From assembly GCA_028282745.1 (NCBI GenBank), contig JANQHJ010000114.1, forward strand, positions 1 to 64,000: a stretch of 64,000 nucleotides of DNA. The letters run 5' to 3'. Under the pieces are notes generated by a model, which saw nothing but the letters and a program-made list of their open reading frames with translations, did no database searches and was not told the origin of the DNA. This document shows, piece after piece, positions 25,301-34,094 of the stretch. A program made the position numbers and the translations under genes. Source of the stretch: Sedimentisphaerales bacterium (lineage in GTDB: Bacteria > Planctomycetota > Phycisphaerae > Sedimentisphaerales > Anaerobacaceae). How positions within the stretch are numbered: position 1 is the first letter of the stretch; every line of letters begins with the position of its first letter.

Positions 25301-26988
25301 AATAAAACGATCGATTTTGAATTTTCGAATGTACAATTGGATATTACAGGTGAACTATTGTACGAGAATATTAAATTGTTTTTATTATCAAGGAAATGAC
25401 ATTTTTCAATCCTCGGGCTTGATAGATGACAGAGGATCGCACTAGCAAACTTCGGATAGCTATTTAAAAATTCTATGTCATATCTTATATATTGAAAGTT
25501 CGGGTCGGTTTTATAATTATCCTCAAAACCTTTTCCATTTTTGATAGTAATCCCGGAAAGTATAGTATTTTGAATTTCGCCATTGCGGAATACAAAGGCA
25601 CGTCTTTTATTTTGGCAATCAACGATAGTAGCAGCAACGACACATGGATCGTTAGGGTCAGCAGAACGCAGTGTAATTGCCTTTCCGAGGAAATCAATAC
25701 CGGTTTCGTTCCATGCATCATTATAAATTCCCGGTGAAAGTATGATCGTGTCATTGTTGCCTGGAGCGGTATCGATAGCGTTTTGTATAGTAAGTTTTGG
25801 GCCGCTTAGACCATTCCAAGCTTGTGCTTGGCCGTCATAGGAGTCATTACCGTCAACAGGATCGACGTAGTAAGTATTTGGGCCCTGAAACGGATTAGTC
25901 GCTAATTTGTATTCGATGAGATTTATGATATTATCCAAATCTCCATCGCCGTTGGGATCGGCTGCGGTTGCAGAGCCGAAGTATTTTAGTTCCCACCAAT
26001 CAGGCAGTCCGTCAGAATCGGTGTCTATAAATTCGTCAGGGCCAATGTCATATCCGGCACCAAAAGGCCTGGCATCGCCATCAACATCATGAGTCGGAGC
26101 GTTAATATCTGTCGCATTATTTATACATGGAGAATTAGCAGTCAAGTAGCCATCTAAAGTTAGCATCGGATTTGTCGAAGTATTTCCGGGGCCAGGCCAG
26201 CCGCCCTGTATTACAGAATAGCTAATGTTAGGATCAATACTTTTATTGAATAGAAGTAAACTATTTGAAAAAATAATAGAGTTTCGAAATGTTAAACTAA
26301 AATTACCATTATAGAAATCAAATAGTTCCTGTTTTTCCTCAGTTGAATAATTGTTCATAATCAAACAGTTAACAAATGTCGCATTAGAATCGTAATGAGC
26401 AAACATCACTCGGCCACGGCCTATCATATTGCTTTTGAGAGTGCAGTTGGTCAAATCAACCGAACTGTTATCTATATAGAACAACTCGTAAAATGAATCT
26501 CCTGCATTATCATTTATACGGCATGAATTAAGAATAAGATTGCTTTTATAAGCCATGATCAAACTAGATAAGGCCGTGTTTTCGGTTATATGACAATCTA
26601 TCAATTCTACGGATGGGGCATTTACGCATCTAATGGCTGCGCCATAACCTTCAAATCCATTTGTAATCGTAAGCCCTACCAATGTCACATTAGCATCAAT
26701 ATAAAAAGCTCTGTGGCGATCTGCATTGTTAGCTTCACAGTCAATAATACAATCAGCGGAGAGGTCTGCGCTTTGGATAGTGATATCCTTGAAGTTATTA
26801 ACGTCACGATTTCCGTCGCCGGTGTATCTTCCGGGGGCTAAAATAATAACGTCGCCGTCGTTGGCGTCATCGATTGCGGCCTGGATGGTTGGGTAGTCGC
26901 CGGTGCCGTTGGCATCGAGGTAGAAGGTGGCGGCGGGAGTTGATACGGTTAAAATAGTGAAAATTAGTGCGAAAGTGAGCTTTTTCAT
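22369..26988 (-). CDS. Giant secreted parallel beta-helix protein
   Basis: A 1539-aa exported protein with a signal peptide (1-20) and three right-handed parallel beta-helix modules (about 20-310, 375-870 and 935-1410). Each starts with a YVDANG/YVDPVDG-type phrase and a pectate-lyase-like TIQAAID-A-DGD-I-L-G-Y motif. Modules one and two end in a repeated, Asp-rich DPDWWELKYFGS-type linker (about residues 325 and 885) that looks calcium-binding. The C-terminal 120 residues form another domain ending in NRRKRRR. No catalytic residues are identifiable. AAGGAGG precedes the ATG. Likely a surface adhesin or polysaccharide-binding or degrading protein. Confidence 0.85.
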   Translation of the reverse strand: MKKLTFALIFTILTVSTPAATFYLDANGTGDYPTIQAAIDDANDGDVIILAPGRYTGDGNRDVNNFKDITIQSADLSADCIIDCEANNADRHRAFYIDANVTLVGLTITNGFEGYGAAIRCVNAPSVELIDCHITENTALSSLIMAYKSNLILNSCRINDNAGDSFYELFYIDNSSVDLTNCTLKSNMIGRGRVMFAHYDSNATFVNCLIMNNYSTEEKQELFDFYNGNFSLTFRNSIIFSNSLLLFNKSIDPNISYSVIQGGWPGPGNTSTNPMLTLDGYLTANSPCINNATDINAPTHDVDGDARPFGAGYDIGPDEFIDTDSDGLPDWWELKYFGSATAADPNGDGDLDNIINLIEYKLATNPFQGPNTYYVDPVDGNDSYDGQAQAWNGLSGPKLTIQNAIDTAPGNNDTIILSPGIYNDAWNETGIDFLGKAITLRSADPNDPCVVAATIVDCQNKRRAFVFRNGEIQNTILSGITIKNGKGFEDNYKTDPNFQYIRYDIEFLNSYPKFASAILCHLSSPRIEKCHFLDNKNNLIFSYNSSPVISNCTFENSKSIVLFGGSAEVNNCHYKGYKRLPYFYGTLTCYGHHSVNDSNLLYFAISKGNTKFNNCYITYRGLEIINSGSAVFNNCIFTGIGYVERDYERYHYGIRCIAAADVNFVNCEISNNLGSAPPLIVIANGSYPYYSTIETNVTFDSCRFFNNSCHSFGIPSSGNALLGAIGGKYGTNVNLENCIFRNNSTGPLFFMNNAVLNASNCTIISNKNVQTNGNNILIWLDRGEENSIKNCVIWANKPDIFEDHDIRRFPKSTFTNNLIQGGFEGTDTIDIDPLLTPDGHLTAASPCIDAGNDFNVPALDIDGEPRPYALGVDIGADEFIDTDGDELPDWWELKYFGSTSIAKPNDNPDGDPYTNIEEYEIYSSDPNHAPNTWYVDANRPDDSGDGLSWPTAKKNIQPALNLAQHSDTVIIAEGQHSSFYYSKYPDIPISLYRGLSPNGKAITIRGTDPCDPNVTLNTIVKAPGSSVCLLLDNGESPACKIQGLTLIGNKGFDVKPYPYSREATVFCYGSSPTITDCFIDANEADYAVSSVYGNPLIKNCNVKGPMLFRNSANVESCSIENGGIICDTYETKGGSIDINNCYLDRAGIRTRTSKYGSIDLDINNCYINSFSGHWSGIDCSGGDVRLSNSTMRNCYPSAIRSGNSNLAINRCLITDNKYGGAAIEFRGSSNYFNLTNSIICGNQRKALIHTGNSETIIDNCTFENNCMENSSMLYFNNDSNTIITNSIIGKKADGSIAGVQNWSKTSLDISYCNIAGGQSALNIYDMNSLNWGPGNIDTDPCYVDPGYWDTNGTPADANDDYWVDGDYYLKPESLCINAGDPNSVLDPNYPTDYEGNPRVAQGRIDIGAFEFQPEDIQVKMFCIPRILTPNSRRRNMFMLFSMPPEISKADIDMTEKLTFHPGNVKARRQFAYDINYKSGKRTYILGVFDKNTCTGHLSPGNNAVECQGQLKSGQNFYGTGYLKLNTAGSQNPNRRKRRR
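24290..26060. repeat. Internal duplication inside the beta-helix gene
   Basis: The DNA at about 24303-24370 and 25979-26045 is closely similar (shared AAGTATTTTAGTTCCCACCA followed by AAT-GGCAG) and encodes the repeated WWELKYFGS linker. The following beta-helix start phrases are also repeated. This indicates module duplication within the gene. Confidence 0.6.
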
Positions 26989-27064
26989 AATATGGCCTCC
27001 TTGTAATTAGTTTAGCGTTTTAGCTTTAGCGGCTAAAAAACGGGTACTCGCGTCAGCTTTTTCA

Positions 27065-27093
27065 TTGACAAATCCCCTCTGATATCGTATAAT
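27065..27093 (+). promoter_or_regulatory. Consensus sigma-70 promoter
   Basis: TTGACA (27065-27070) and TATAAT (27088-27093) are both perfect and separated by exactly 17 bases. It lies 68 bases ahead of the ATG of the GEVED/HAF/dockerin gene and predicts a start near 27100. It is one of the strongest promoters that can be read in this window. Confidence 0.8.
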
Positions 27094-27160
27094 TTTAGCA
27101 GTTAAGGTCGATAATAGGGGAGGTAGTGCGAGGAAGGGTTGGTGTCAGGAGATTAGAAAT

Positions 27161-29968
27161 ATGTACTGGGAAAAAGCGTTTTATCCATATATTTTCGTCA
27201 TCCTTTTTATATTCTTTTCAATATTCAGTTCTAGCTTAAATGCCGATTATTGCACAGCTTCCGGTGGTGGTGATGAATATATCGACTCTTTTACTTTTTA
27301 TACATATCAGAACAAAGGCACCGGCTACCACCCCTTTGGATATGATGGTCGAACCGGTAGTACTATAAACCTTCAGCGTGGTGAGTCATACCAATACGTG
27401 ATAATAAATGGTGACGCATATGAAGGTGATCAATGCAGGATCTGGATAGACTGGAACCAAGATGAAATTTTCGGTACCGGTGATGAGGAAATAACACCAG
27501 TAAACCATTTCCAATATTATTATGGAATGATAACGGTTCCCACAGATGCCGATCTTGGCAGTACAAGACTTCGGATCAGAATTAATTACACAGGAGAAAT
27601 GTCGCCATGCGGAGGAGCCCAATACGGAGAAGTTGAAGACTATACGATTAATGTAACTTTACCGGGAGAGTCTGAAACTGTTTTCGAAACCGCAAGCATG
27701 GGGCCGATGATGCAGAACACCGGCTATCAATTCGATAGCGTAGATTATTTGGCGGTCCGCTTCGAGTTGACCGAACCTACGACAATAACAAAGGTAGGCG
27801 CACATATCGGAGATTTCAGTACCGAAGATTTAGCGACAGTGACTTTTTACCTTGTTAAGCTGGCCAATGAGAATGCTTTTCCAAATTATAACATTTTTCC
27901 GACTAAAGAAATAACTCTTGGCTTTCCACCTAAAATAAGCATGGATTACAGACTTAATATTCCCTCGCCCCAGGAATTTGAACCCGGCTGGTACGCATTG
28001 ATCGTCGGCTACGATGATGATTATCCAGGAACAGGTCTGATGCCGACCGACGGCCAGACAAGAATCGGCAGCCCTACATTTATGAAAAGGGATTCTGTTA
28101 GCTGGACTAACTACTATCCCTTAGGCGCGTTAAGATTTGTGGTAGAAGGTATAACGACTCCAACCTGTGGCGATCCGAATACCCCGATCAATCCGGTACC
28201 CTGGAACAGAATAGAGGGGGTTAGTCTCGATCCTAATCTTTACTGGACGGAAGATAACGATTGGCCATGCGAAACTACTTATGATGTTTATCTCGATACA
28301 AGTAATCCTCCCACAACTTTGTTAGCATCTGATCTTAACGAATGCAGTTTTAGTTGCAGCGGGCTTGACGCCAATACGAATTATTTCTGGCAGGTGGTTG
28401 CCAAAACAGATTCGGGGCAGACTACAGGTCCTGTCTGGTCATTCAAAACTGATGATATGGCTGAGTTGCCGCAGATACCAAGGTACTATATTGTCGATCT
28501 GGGAATCATGGAGCAAGTGTATTGGTATGGCCATCCCGTTGGTGGAAGTCTCGCAAATGGGCTCAATGAAAAGGGGCATGTTGTAGGTGAAAGTCATACA
28601 GGTAATATTGTCAGTGCCCAGACATTCTTCTGGCGTGACGTTAATGATAATCGTCACGGCGACCCCAACGAGATGATAAGAGCGGAAGATATCCGTGAAA
28701 AGGGCTATAATAGCGCCTATGGTATCAGCAATAACGGATTAGTAGTTGGCAGAGTAGGAAGAAACTATTTTAGCAGCGAAGCGTTCAAATGGTGGGACCA
28801 AAATGGTAATTCTGAGGTAGATCCCGGAGAGTCTGAGGTTCTGCCTGTACCTACTCCAGCACCAGCTACTAATTATGCCAGTGCCGCTTTAGCTTGCAAT
28901 GATAATTTAATGGCTGTTGGTTATTGTGCAAACGATGTTGATGGAATTAATCGTACCCGGGCATGTTTGTGGGATGTTTCAGCCAACACATATACCGTCC
29001 TGGGAACACTTGGTGGTGAGGAAAGCTGGGCCAGAGCAATCAGTGATTGCAATATAGTAGTTGGAAGTTCAGATTGTACCGATGGTAATTTAACTCACGG
29101 CTTTATATGGGTTGACGGTGACGTGGATGGGGTCTGGCAGATGTCTGAGATGATCGAGATACCTACGTTTGGGGGCAAGCGCAGTTTACTCCATGATATA
29201 AATAAGAAGGGGCATGTTGTTGGCTATGCCAGGGATGTTAACGAAGCGACACGTGCTATATTTTGGGCCGATGTTAATGGCAATGGAAAATGCGAGCTCG
29301 ATGAGATGAAAAACATTCAAACGATAGATTCTAATGGTATTAGTATTTCTTATGCGATAAATGATCGTGACCAAGTAGTTGGCGAAAGACTTATAAAACC
29401 AGATAACTTCGGCGCCCGCAGAGCATTTTACTGGGACAAAAACACCGGTATGGTCGATCTGTTGGATCTTGTGTGTAATAAAGAGGATTGGTATTACCTT
29501 ATAACTGCCAAAGATATCAGTAACAAAGGCTGGATCGTTGGGTATGGTAGAAAGGCAAATGACACTCACCATGCGTTTTTAATGATCCCGGAGATAAACA
29601 TGGGTGATATTAATTGCGATTCGATCGTGAATTTATTAGATCTTGCCGCTGTAGCGGGGCAGTGGAACAGAGAGCGACAGATCGCAGATTTTTATCCCGG
29701 CGGGGGCGATGGATTAGCCAACTTGAAAGAATACGCGATTTTTGCACGTGCCTGGGGAAGTGAGTATCCACTCTGGCCTTATAATGATCTGGTTGACTTC
29801 AATTTTGACAAAGTGATTGATATGCAGGACTTCATCATTTTTGTAGATGGTTACATGAAGCCTGGCTGTTACAATGCTGATGTGGCACCATCACCAGCTG
29901 GCGACAAGGTTGTAGATGTCGAGGACCTTGCGACCATTGCCGAAAATTGGCTAATGACCACTCCTTAA
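27161..29968 (+). CDS. Secreted GEVED-HAF-dockerin protein
   Basis: A 935-aa exported protein with a signal peptide (about 1-28). A GEVED domain follows (about 29-165, with WIDWNQDEIFGTGDE and the motif GEVEDY at 156-161), then a beta-rich region and an Fn3-like part (about 340-440). A series of HAF-type repeats comes next (about 460-790; phrases such as LGTLGGEESWARAISDCNIVVG). The C-terminal dockerin-like segment (about 815-935) has two or three Ca-binding loops (DINCDSIVNLLDL, DFNFDKVIDMQDF, VVDVEDL). Dockerins bind cohesins, suggesting a cell-surface complex. AGGAG precedes the ATG. Confidence 0.85.
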   Translation: MYWEKAFYPYIFVILFIFFSIFSSSLNADYCTASGGGDEYIDSFTFYTYQNKGTGYHPFGYDGRTGSTINLQRGESYQYVIINGDAYEGDQCRIWIDWNQDEIFGTGDEEITPVNHFQYYYGMITVPTDADLGSTRLRIRINYTGEMSPCGGAQYGEVEDYTINVTLPGESETVFETASMGPMMQNTGYQFDSVDYLAVRFELTEPTTITKVGAHIGDFSTEDLATVTFYLVKLANENAFPNYNIFPTKEITLGFPPKISMDYRLNIPSPQEFEPGWYALIVGYDDDYPGTGLMPTDGQTRIGSPTFMKRDSVSWTNYYPLGALRFVVEGITTPTCGDPNTPINPVPWNRIEGVSLDPNLYWTEDNDWPCETTYDVYLDTSNPPTTLLASDLNECSFSCSGLDANTNYFWQVVAKTDSGQTTGPVWSFKTDDMAELPQIPRYYIVDLGIMEQVYWYGHPVGGSLANGLNEKGHVVGESHTGNIVSAQTFFWRDVNDNRHGDPNEMIRAEDIREKGYNSAYGISNNGLVVGRVGRNYFSSEAFKWWDQNGNSEVDPGESEVLPVPTPAPATNYASAALACNDNLMAVGYCANDVDGINRTRACLWDVSANTYTVLGTLGGEESWARAISDCNIVVGSSDCTDGNLTHGFIWVDGDVDGVWQMSEMIEIPTFGGKRSLLHDINKKGHVVGYARDVNEATRAIFWADVNGNGKCELDEMKNIQTIDSNGISISYAINDRDQVVGERLIKPDNFGARRAFYWDKNTGMVDLLDLVCNKEDWYYLITAKDISNKGWIVGYGRKANDTHHAFLMIPEINMGDINCDSIVNLLDLAAVAGQWNRERQIADFYPGGGDGLANLKEYAIFARAWGSEYPLWPYNDLVDFNFDKVIDMQDFIIFVDGYMKPGCYNADVAPSPAGDKVVDVEDLATIAENWLMTTP

Positions 29969-29975
29969 ATAAAGA

Positions 29976-30004
29976 TTTGCATTTTAGGATGATATTGGTA
30001 TAAT
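29976..30004 (+). promoter_or_regulatory. leu operon promoter
   Basis: TTTGCA (29976-29981) and a perfect TATAAT (29999-30004) are separated by 17 bases. The predicted transcription start falls at about 30010-30012, which coincides with the first ATG of the leader peptide at 30011. The leader peptide would therefore be translated with almost no 5' untranslated region. Confidence 0.7.
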
Positions 30005-30010
30005 CTTATC

Positions 30011-30085
30011 ATGATGGCGCGAAATGAGTTAACTCGTTCAATTATTGAGGCCCTGCTGGGTCTTAGCCTTCTACTGCGCCTGTAG
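30011..30085 (+). CDS. leuL: leu operon leader peptide (attenuator)
   Basis: A 24-codon ORF directly after the predicted promoter. It starts MMARNELTRS and its last ten codons before TAG read LLGLSLLLRL, seven leucines of ten, using CTG, CTT and CTA codons. Eight of 24 residues are leucine. Such a Leu-rich peptide placed 146 bases before leuA is the hallmark of ribosome-mediated attenuation: scarcity of charged tRNA-Leu would stall the ribosome on the control codons and change folding downstream. It appears leaderless. It is too short for normal gene calling. Confidence 0.8.
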   Translation: MMARNELTRSIIEALLGLSLLLRL

Positions 30086-30213
30086 GCGCGGATAAACTTC
30101 TACATATTCTCAAACAAACCCTAATTTATGCAAAATTCGTGGATTTTGCGCCCATTTCGGGTTAAACTACAGGATTCTTGAAATTTGGCAATGTAATAGC
30201 CGCTATGTAGCGG
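30076..30213 (+). promoter_or_regulatory. leu attenuator region with alternative hairpins
   Basis: GCGCC (30076-30080) pairs with GGCGC (30085-30089) over the leader stop codon. GGCGC can instead pair with GCGCC at 30148-30152, and CCTGTAG (30079-30085) with CTACAGG (30167-30173). GCAAAAT/ATTTTGC (30130-30136 with 30143-30149) and CCGCT/AGCGG (30200-30204 with 30209-30213, followed by ATTTT) form further stems. The last hairpin sits 5 bases before the leuA ribosome site and could be a weak terminator or a translation block. The mutually exclusive pairing fits an attenuator; the exact terminator is uncertain. Confidence 0.6.
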
Positions 30214-30231
30214 ATTTTGGAGATCAGAAAA

Positions 30232-31773
30232 ATGGCACAGGATAGAGTGATAATATTCGATACGACGTTGCGTGATGGTGAGCAGGCGGCTGGTACACGG
30301 CTTGGTGCTCGTGAGAAGCTGGAAATAGCTCGTCAGCTCGCAAGGCTCAAGGTCGATATCATCGAGGCAGGTTTTCCGGCTTCGTCGCCGGAGGACTTCC
30401 GGGCCGTTAAGCTGATATGTGAAAATATAAAGACCGCGACTATCTGCGGCCTGACGCGTGCTCGTGTTGAGGATATTGACATCTGCGGGAAGGCCATAGC
30501 CAAAGCCAAACGCTCTAGGATACATACGGGTATCGGGGTTTCCGATATTCATATCCGTGGTAAGTTCGGCGGTGCAAAGTACGGCAAGACTATCGGGCAG
30601 AAGAAGGCCAATATAATCAAGATGGCGGTCAAGGCAGTGAAGCATTCTCGCAAATATACCGATGACGTTGAGTTTTATGCCGAGGATTCCGGCAGGGCCA
30701 ATCGAAAGTTTCTCTACGAGATACTCGAAGCGGTCATCGACGCCGGTGCTACGACCCTGAATATTCCGGATACGACCGGTTACGCGATACCGGAGCAGTT
30801 CGGCGGTTTGATAGCTGATATTAAGGCGAATGTCCCTAATATCGACAAAGCTATTATAAGCGTGCATTGTCATAACGATCTTGGTATGGCTGTGGCAAAT
30901 TCATTAGCAGGTATTAAGAACGGCGCCAGGCAGATAGAAGGTACTATCAATGGTATCGGCGAGCGGGCTGGTAATGCGGCTATCGAGGAAGTGATAATGG
31001 CAATAAAGACAAGGAAGGATTTCTTCGGGATCGAGACTAAAATTAAGACCGAGGAGTTTTTCAGGACGAGCAGGATGGTCTCTGAGATGCTTGGTATGCC
31101 GGTGCCGGTTAATAAGGCAATCGTTGGTGATAACGCATTCGCGCATAGTTCGGGTATTCATGTTGACGGCGTGCTGAAAAAGCGTGAGACATACGAAATT
31201 ATGAAGCCTGAGGATGTCGGCTCGCCAAAGACCAAGGTGGTACTGACGGCTCGGACTGGCAGGCACGGCTTGAAGCACAGGCTCGAAGAGCTTGGTCATA
31301 AGCTCAATAAGAAAGAGCTGGACCAGACGTACGCGAGATTCCTTGAAATAGCTGATAAAAAGCATGAGGTGTTCGACGAGGATCTGATGGCTATTATCAG
31401 CGATGAGATATATGCCGCAAAGTATGTCTTTAAGCTCGATTACCTGCATGTGGCCTGTGGGACGGGGACGTTACCAACGGCGAGTGTTAAGATGACGGTT
31501 CGCGGTAAAGAAAAACAGGCAGCAGCTTGCGGTGACGGGCCGGTGGACGCGGCTTATGTGGCGATACGCGAGGCTACGGGTTTGTCGCCGAAGATAGAGA
31601 ATTACTCTATCCGCGCGGTAACGAGCGGCAAAGAGGCACTTGGCGAGGCGACCGTAAAGATCCGAGAGGATGGCAGAACGTTCCTTGGGAGGGGCCTTAG
31701 TACGGATATTATCGAGGCGAGCGCCAAGGCATATGTAGATGCATTGAATAGAGCAGAAGCAAGTAAAAAGTGA
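30232..31773 (+). CDS. leuA: 2-isopropylmalate synthase
   Basis: 513 aa from the ATG at 30232, with GGAG about 9 bases upstream; an upstream TTG at 30217 overlaps that site and is unlikely. It condenses acetyl-CoA with 2-oxoisovalerate, the first committed step of leucine synthesis. Motifs: FDTTLRDGEQ (9-18) with catalytic Arg14 and Asp15, metal-binding HCH at 212-214 and a NGIGERAGNA loop. The C-terminal third (about 390-513) has the leucine-binding regulatory domain features (GTLPTASVKM, AVTSGKEALGEA). It is preceded by the leucine leader and followed by a small ORF and leuC. Confidence 0.95.
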   Translation: MAQDRVIIFDTTLRDGEQAAGTRLGAREKLEIARQLARLKVDIIEAGFPASSPEDFRAVKLICENIKTATICGLTRARVEDIDICGKAIAKAKRSRIHTGIGVSDIHIRGKFGGAKYGKTIGQKKANIIKMAVKAVKHSRKYTDDVEFYAEDSGRANRKFLYEILEAVIDAGATTLNIPDTTGYAIPEQFGGLIADIKANVPNIDKAIISVHCHNDLGMAVANSLAGIKNGARQIEGTINGIGERAGNAAIEEVIMAIKTRKDFFGIETKIKTEEFFRTSRMVSEMLGMPVPVNKAIVGDNAFAHSSGIHVDGVLKKRETYEIMKPEDVGSPKTKVVLTARTGRHGLKHRLEELGHKLNKKELDQTYARFLEIADKKHEVFDEDLMAIISDEIYAAKYVFKLDYLHVACGTGTLPTASVKMTVRGKEKQAAACGDGPVDAAYVAIREATGLSPKIENYSIRAVTSGKEALGEATVKIREDGRTFLGRGLSTDIIEASAKAYVDALNRAEASKK

Positions 31774-32097
31774 ATGGTATATGGATTGCTGTATTTAAGA
31801 AGGAATCACAGTAAAGTAAGAGATAAAACCAAATTGAAATTCGGACAACTTAAAAGAAGTAAATACGATAGAATTCTAAGGCCATCTTTGACGGTAACTA
31901 TTGTATATGGTGGAACGTCAATAATGTGTACCTTTTTGCTAATATCATTGTTGATAGGGAAGGAATGGCTTTGGTCTATTTTTGAAGCATTTTTGGTATG
32001 GTACTTTATTAGTAATACTGTGTACTATTATAAGAAATATAAGGGCATTAGAAAAAGGCAATTAGAAAGAGCCAGCAGGTCAAAACCTATTGGTTAA
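31774..32097 (+). CDS. Small AT-rich membrane protein
   Basis: A 107-aa ORF whose ATG directly follows the leuA TGA (TGAATG), so translation could be coupled. Two hydrophobic segments (about 40-62 and 67-85) are flanked by basic residues, giving an inner-membrane hairpin topology. No family recognised. Base composition is clearly more AT-rich than leuA and leuC. It may be a recent insertion in the operon, or non-coding; I favour a real gene because of the membrane pattern and coupling. Confidence 0.5.
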   Translation: MVYGLLYLRRNHSKVRDKTKLKFGQLKRSKYDRILRPSLTVTIVYGGTSIMCTFLLISLLIGKEWLWSIFEAFLVWYFISNTVYYYKKYKGIRKRQLERASRSKPIG

Positions 32098-32132
32098 GAA
32101 GACACCAACAAATATATGGGACTTTTTGAATT

Positions 32133-33395
32133 ATGAGTATGACGATAACAGAGAAGATATTGGCAAGGGCAAGTGGTAAAGAATCGGTCAAGGCTGGCGA
32201 TCTCGTTGACGCTCAGATAGATGTAGTGATGTGTCACGATGTTACGACTCCGCCGGCGATAAGTATGCTGGAAGAAAAGGGCATTGATGTAGTGTTCGAT
32301 CCAGAGAAGATTGTTGTAACGCCGGATCATTTTCAGCCTGCCAAGGACATCAAGAGTGCACAGCTTATGAAGCGGCTGGATAAGTGGGCTCGTAAGTACA
32401 ATATAAAGTATTATTATAAGATCGGTCAGGCTGGTGTTTGTCACGCGCTGTTGCCGGAGCAGGGTCATATTCGGCCTGGTGAGGTGATAGTCGGTGGCGA
32501 TTCGCATACATGTACTTACGGGGCGTTCGGAGCGTTCAGTACCGGTATTGGTTCGACGGATCTGGCGGCTGCCATAGCGACGGGTAAGCTCTGGTTTAAA
32601 GTGCCTGAGTCAATAAAGTTTGTGCTTAACGGATCATTCAATAAGGGTGTTTACAGTAAAGATGTAATACTCGAAGCTATCAGGCTGATAGGTACGGATG
32701 GCGCTTTGTATAAGGCTATGGAATTTGTTGGGCCTTGCTTGAAAGAGATGTCGATGGAGGCAAGGATGTCGATAACTAATATGGCTATCGAGGCTGGCGG
32801 CAAGAACGGTATCATGGCCTTTGACGAGGTGACAAGGGAATATCTCAATGGTCGCCTTAAAGGCAAGACCGAATATGAACTGTTCGAGTCCGACGCTGAT
32901 GCCGAGTATTGTCAAACGATAGAGATAGATTGCTCGGTACTGGAGCCGATGGTGGCTCTGCCTCATCTGCCGAGTAATGGAGCCAAGATAAGCGAATGTG
33001 CCGGTAAGGAGATGGAGCAGGCGTATATCGGCAGCTGTACGAACGGCAGAATGGAAGATTTGAGAATAGTCGCTGATATATTGAAGGGCAAAAAGGTGGC
33101 GATAAGAACGCTTATCGTTCCTGCTACGCCGACTATATGGAAACAGGCTAAGGACGAAGGCTTGTTCGATATTTTTTACGATGCCGGCTGTGTAATAGCG
33201 GCTCCGACGTGTGGTGCGTGTCTCGGCGGATTCATGGGTATATTAGCTGACGAGGAAAGATGCGTTAGTACGACCAATCGTAACTTTGTAGGGCGTATGG
33301 GACATCCGACGAGCGAAGTATATTTGGCCAGTCCGGCTACCGCCGCGGCGAGCGCTATTGAAGGCAAACTCATTGACTGCAGAAACTACCTTTGA
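32133..33395 (+). CDS. leuC: 3-isopropylmalate dehydratase large subunit
   Basis: 420 aa of the aconitase family, archaeal/homoaconitase-like short type. With LeuD it isomerises 2- to 3-isopropylmalate. The [4Fe-4S] ligands are Cys302 (GSCTNGR), Cys360 and Cys363 (TCGACLGG). [18 protein letters not shown] and the CHDVTTPPA region near the N-terminus are also typical. The ATG at 32133 has only a weak ribosome site; the next ATG is at 32139. It is followed after 69 bases by leuD. Confidence 0.95.
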   Translation: MSMTITEKILARASGKESVKAGDLVDAQIDVVMCHDVTTPPAISMLEEKGIDVVFDPEKIVVTPDHFQPAKDIKSAQLMKRLDKWARKYNIKYYYKIGQAGVCHALLPEQGHIRPGEVIVGGDSHTCTYGAFGAFSTGIGSTDLAAAIATGKLWFKVPESIKFVLNGSFNKGVYSKDVILEAIRLIGTDGALYKAMEFVGPCLKEMSMEARMSITNMAIEAGGKNGIMAFDEVTREYLNGRLKGKTEYELFESDADAEYCQTIEIDCSVLEPMVALPHLPSNGAKISECAGKEMEQAYIGSCTNGRMEDLRIVADILKGKKVAIRTLIVPATPTIWKQAKDEGLFDIFYDAGCVIAAPTCGACLGGFMGILADEERCVSTTNRNFVGRMGHPTSEVYLASPATAAASAIEGKLIDCRNYL

Positions 33396-33452
33396 GAAAT
33401 CCTAATATCTAAATACTAATGAACCAAAATCAAAATACAAAACGATAAACTA
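33396..33452. repeat. Low-complexity intergenic repeat-like sequence
   Basis: The gap between leuC and leuD reads as AT-rich, short-period sequence (CTAATATCTAAATACTAATG and CAAAATCAAAATACAAAA). The same style of sequence appears near 13105-13140 (GGATTTAGAAATTAGGATTT, the reverse sense). It resembles interspersed non-coding repeats common in such genomes rather than a regulatory signal. Confidence 0.4.
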
Positions 33453-33464
33453 AGGAGCGAATTG

Positions 33465-33950
33465 ATGAGTAAAGCTCACGTATATAAACGAGATCATGTT
33501 AATACCGATGAGATAATTCCGGCGAGGTATCTTAATACGGATGACGAGCAGGAGTTGGCAGCTCACTGTATGGAGGACTTGGACGGCGATTTTGTTAGTA
33601 AGTGCAATGCCGGCGATGTTATCGTTGCGGGTGAGGATTTCGGCTGTGGTTCCAGCAGGGAGCATGCCGTATGGGCGATCCGAGGCGCTAAGGTATCTGC
33701 TGTGATAGCTAAAAGCTTTGCCAGGATATTCTATCGCAACGCCATCAACAACGGCTTTTATATTATCGAGACGCCGGATGTTGATAAGATAAATAACGGT
33801 GACGAAATAGATATTGATTTTACAACTGGTGTTATCAATAACAAGGCGACGGGCGATTCTATAAGCTTTAACCCGCTGCCGGATTTTGCTCTCGCAATAA
33901 GAAAAGACGGCGGATTGCTCGAGCATATTAAAAAGAAAAGCCTGAGATAA
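33465..33950 (+). CDS. leuD: 3-isopropylmalate dehydratase small subunit
   Basis: 161 aa from the ATG at 33465, with AAGGAG 7 bases upstream; a TTG at 33462 is less likely. Typical motifs are [12 protein letters not shown] near residue 14, [13 protein letters not shown] (about 51-63) and the swivelling-domain core [13 protein letters not shown]. It completes the leuC enzyme. A short non-coding gap separates it from the sulfatase gene. Confidence 0.95.
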   Translation: MSKAHVYKRDHVNTDEIIPARYLNTDDEQELAAHCMEDLDGDFVSKCNAGDVIVAGEDFGCGSSREHAVWAIRGAKVSAVIAKSFARIFYRNAINNGFYIIETPDVDKINNGDEIDIDFTTGVINNKATGDSISFNPLPDFALAIRKDGGLLEHIKKKSLR

Positions 33951-34045
33951 GCTTTATCGGGCGATAATGGCTGTTTTCGGGGTTGGTTCGGGAAAAACTT
34001 GCATAGAAGCTTCAATTCGCTAAGATAAAGGGCTCTCTATAAGTG

Positions 34046-34064
34046 TTTCCGCCTGATGCGGAAA
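34046..34064 (+). promoter_or_regulatory. Hairpin ahead of the sulfatase gene
   Basis: TTTCCGC (34046-34052) and GCGGAAA (34058-34064) form a perfect 7-bp stem with a CTGAT loop, ending 30 bases before the ATG at 34095. It could be a 5' leader structure or an attenuating hairpin between leuD and the sulfatase; no T-run follows. Confidence 0.35.
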
Positions 34065-34094
34065 TGCATTTGTGTAAACAAGCAGGAGAAAAAC

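Noticed and set aside
30121-30873. 250-aa ORF on the minus strand opposite leuA
   Set aside because: It overlaps the whole front half of leuA and its attenuator, shows no domain and no ribosome site; a shadow of the real gene.
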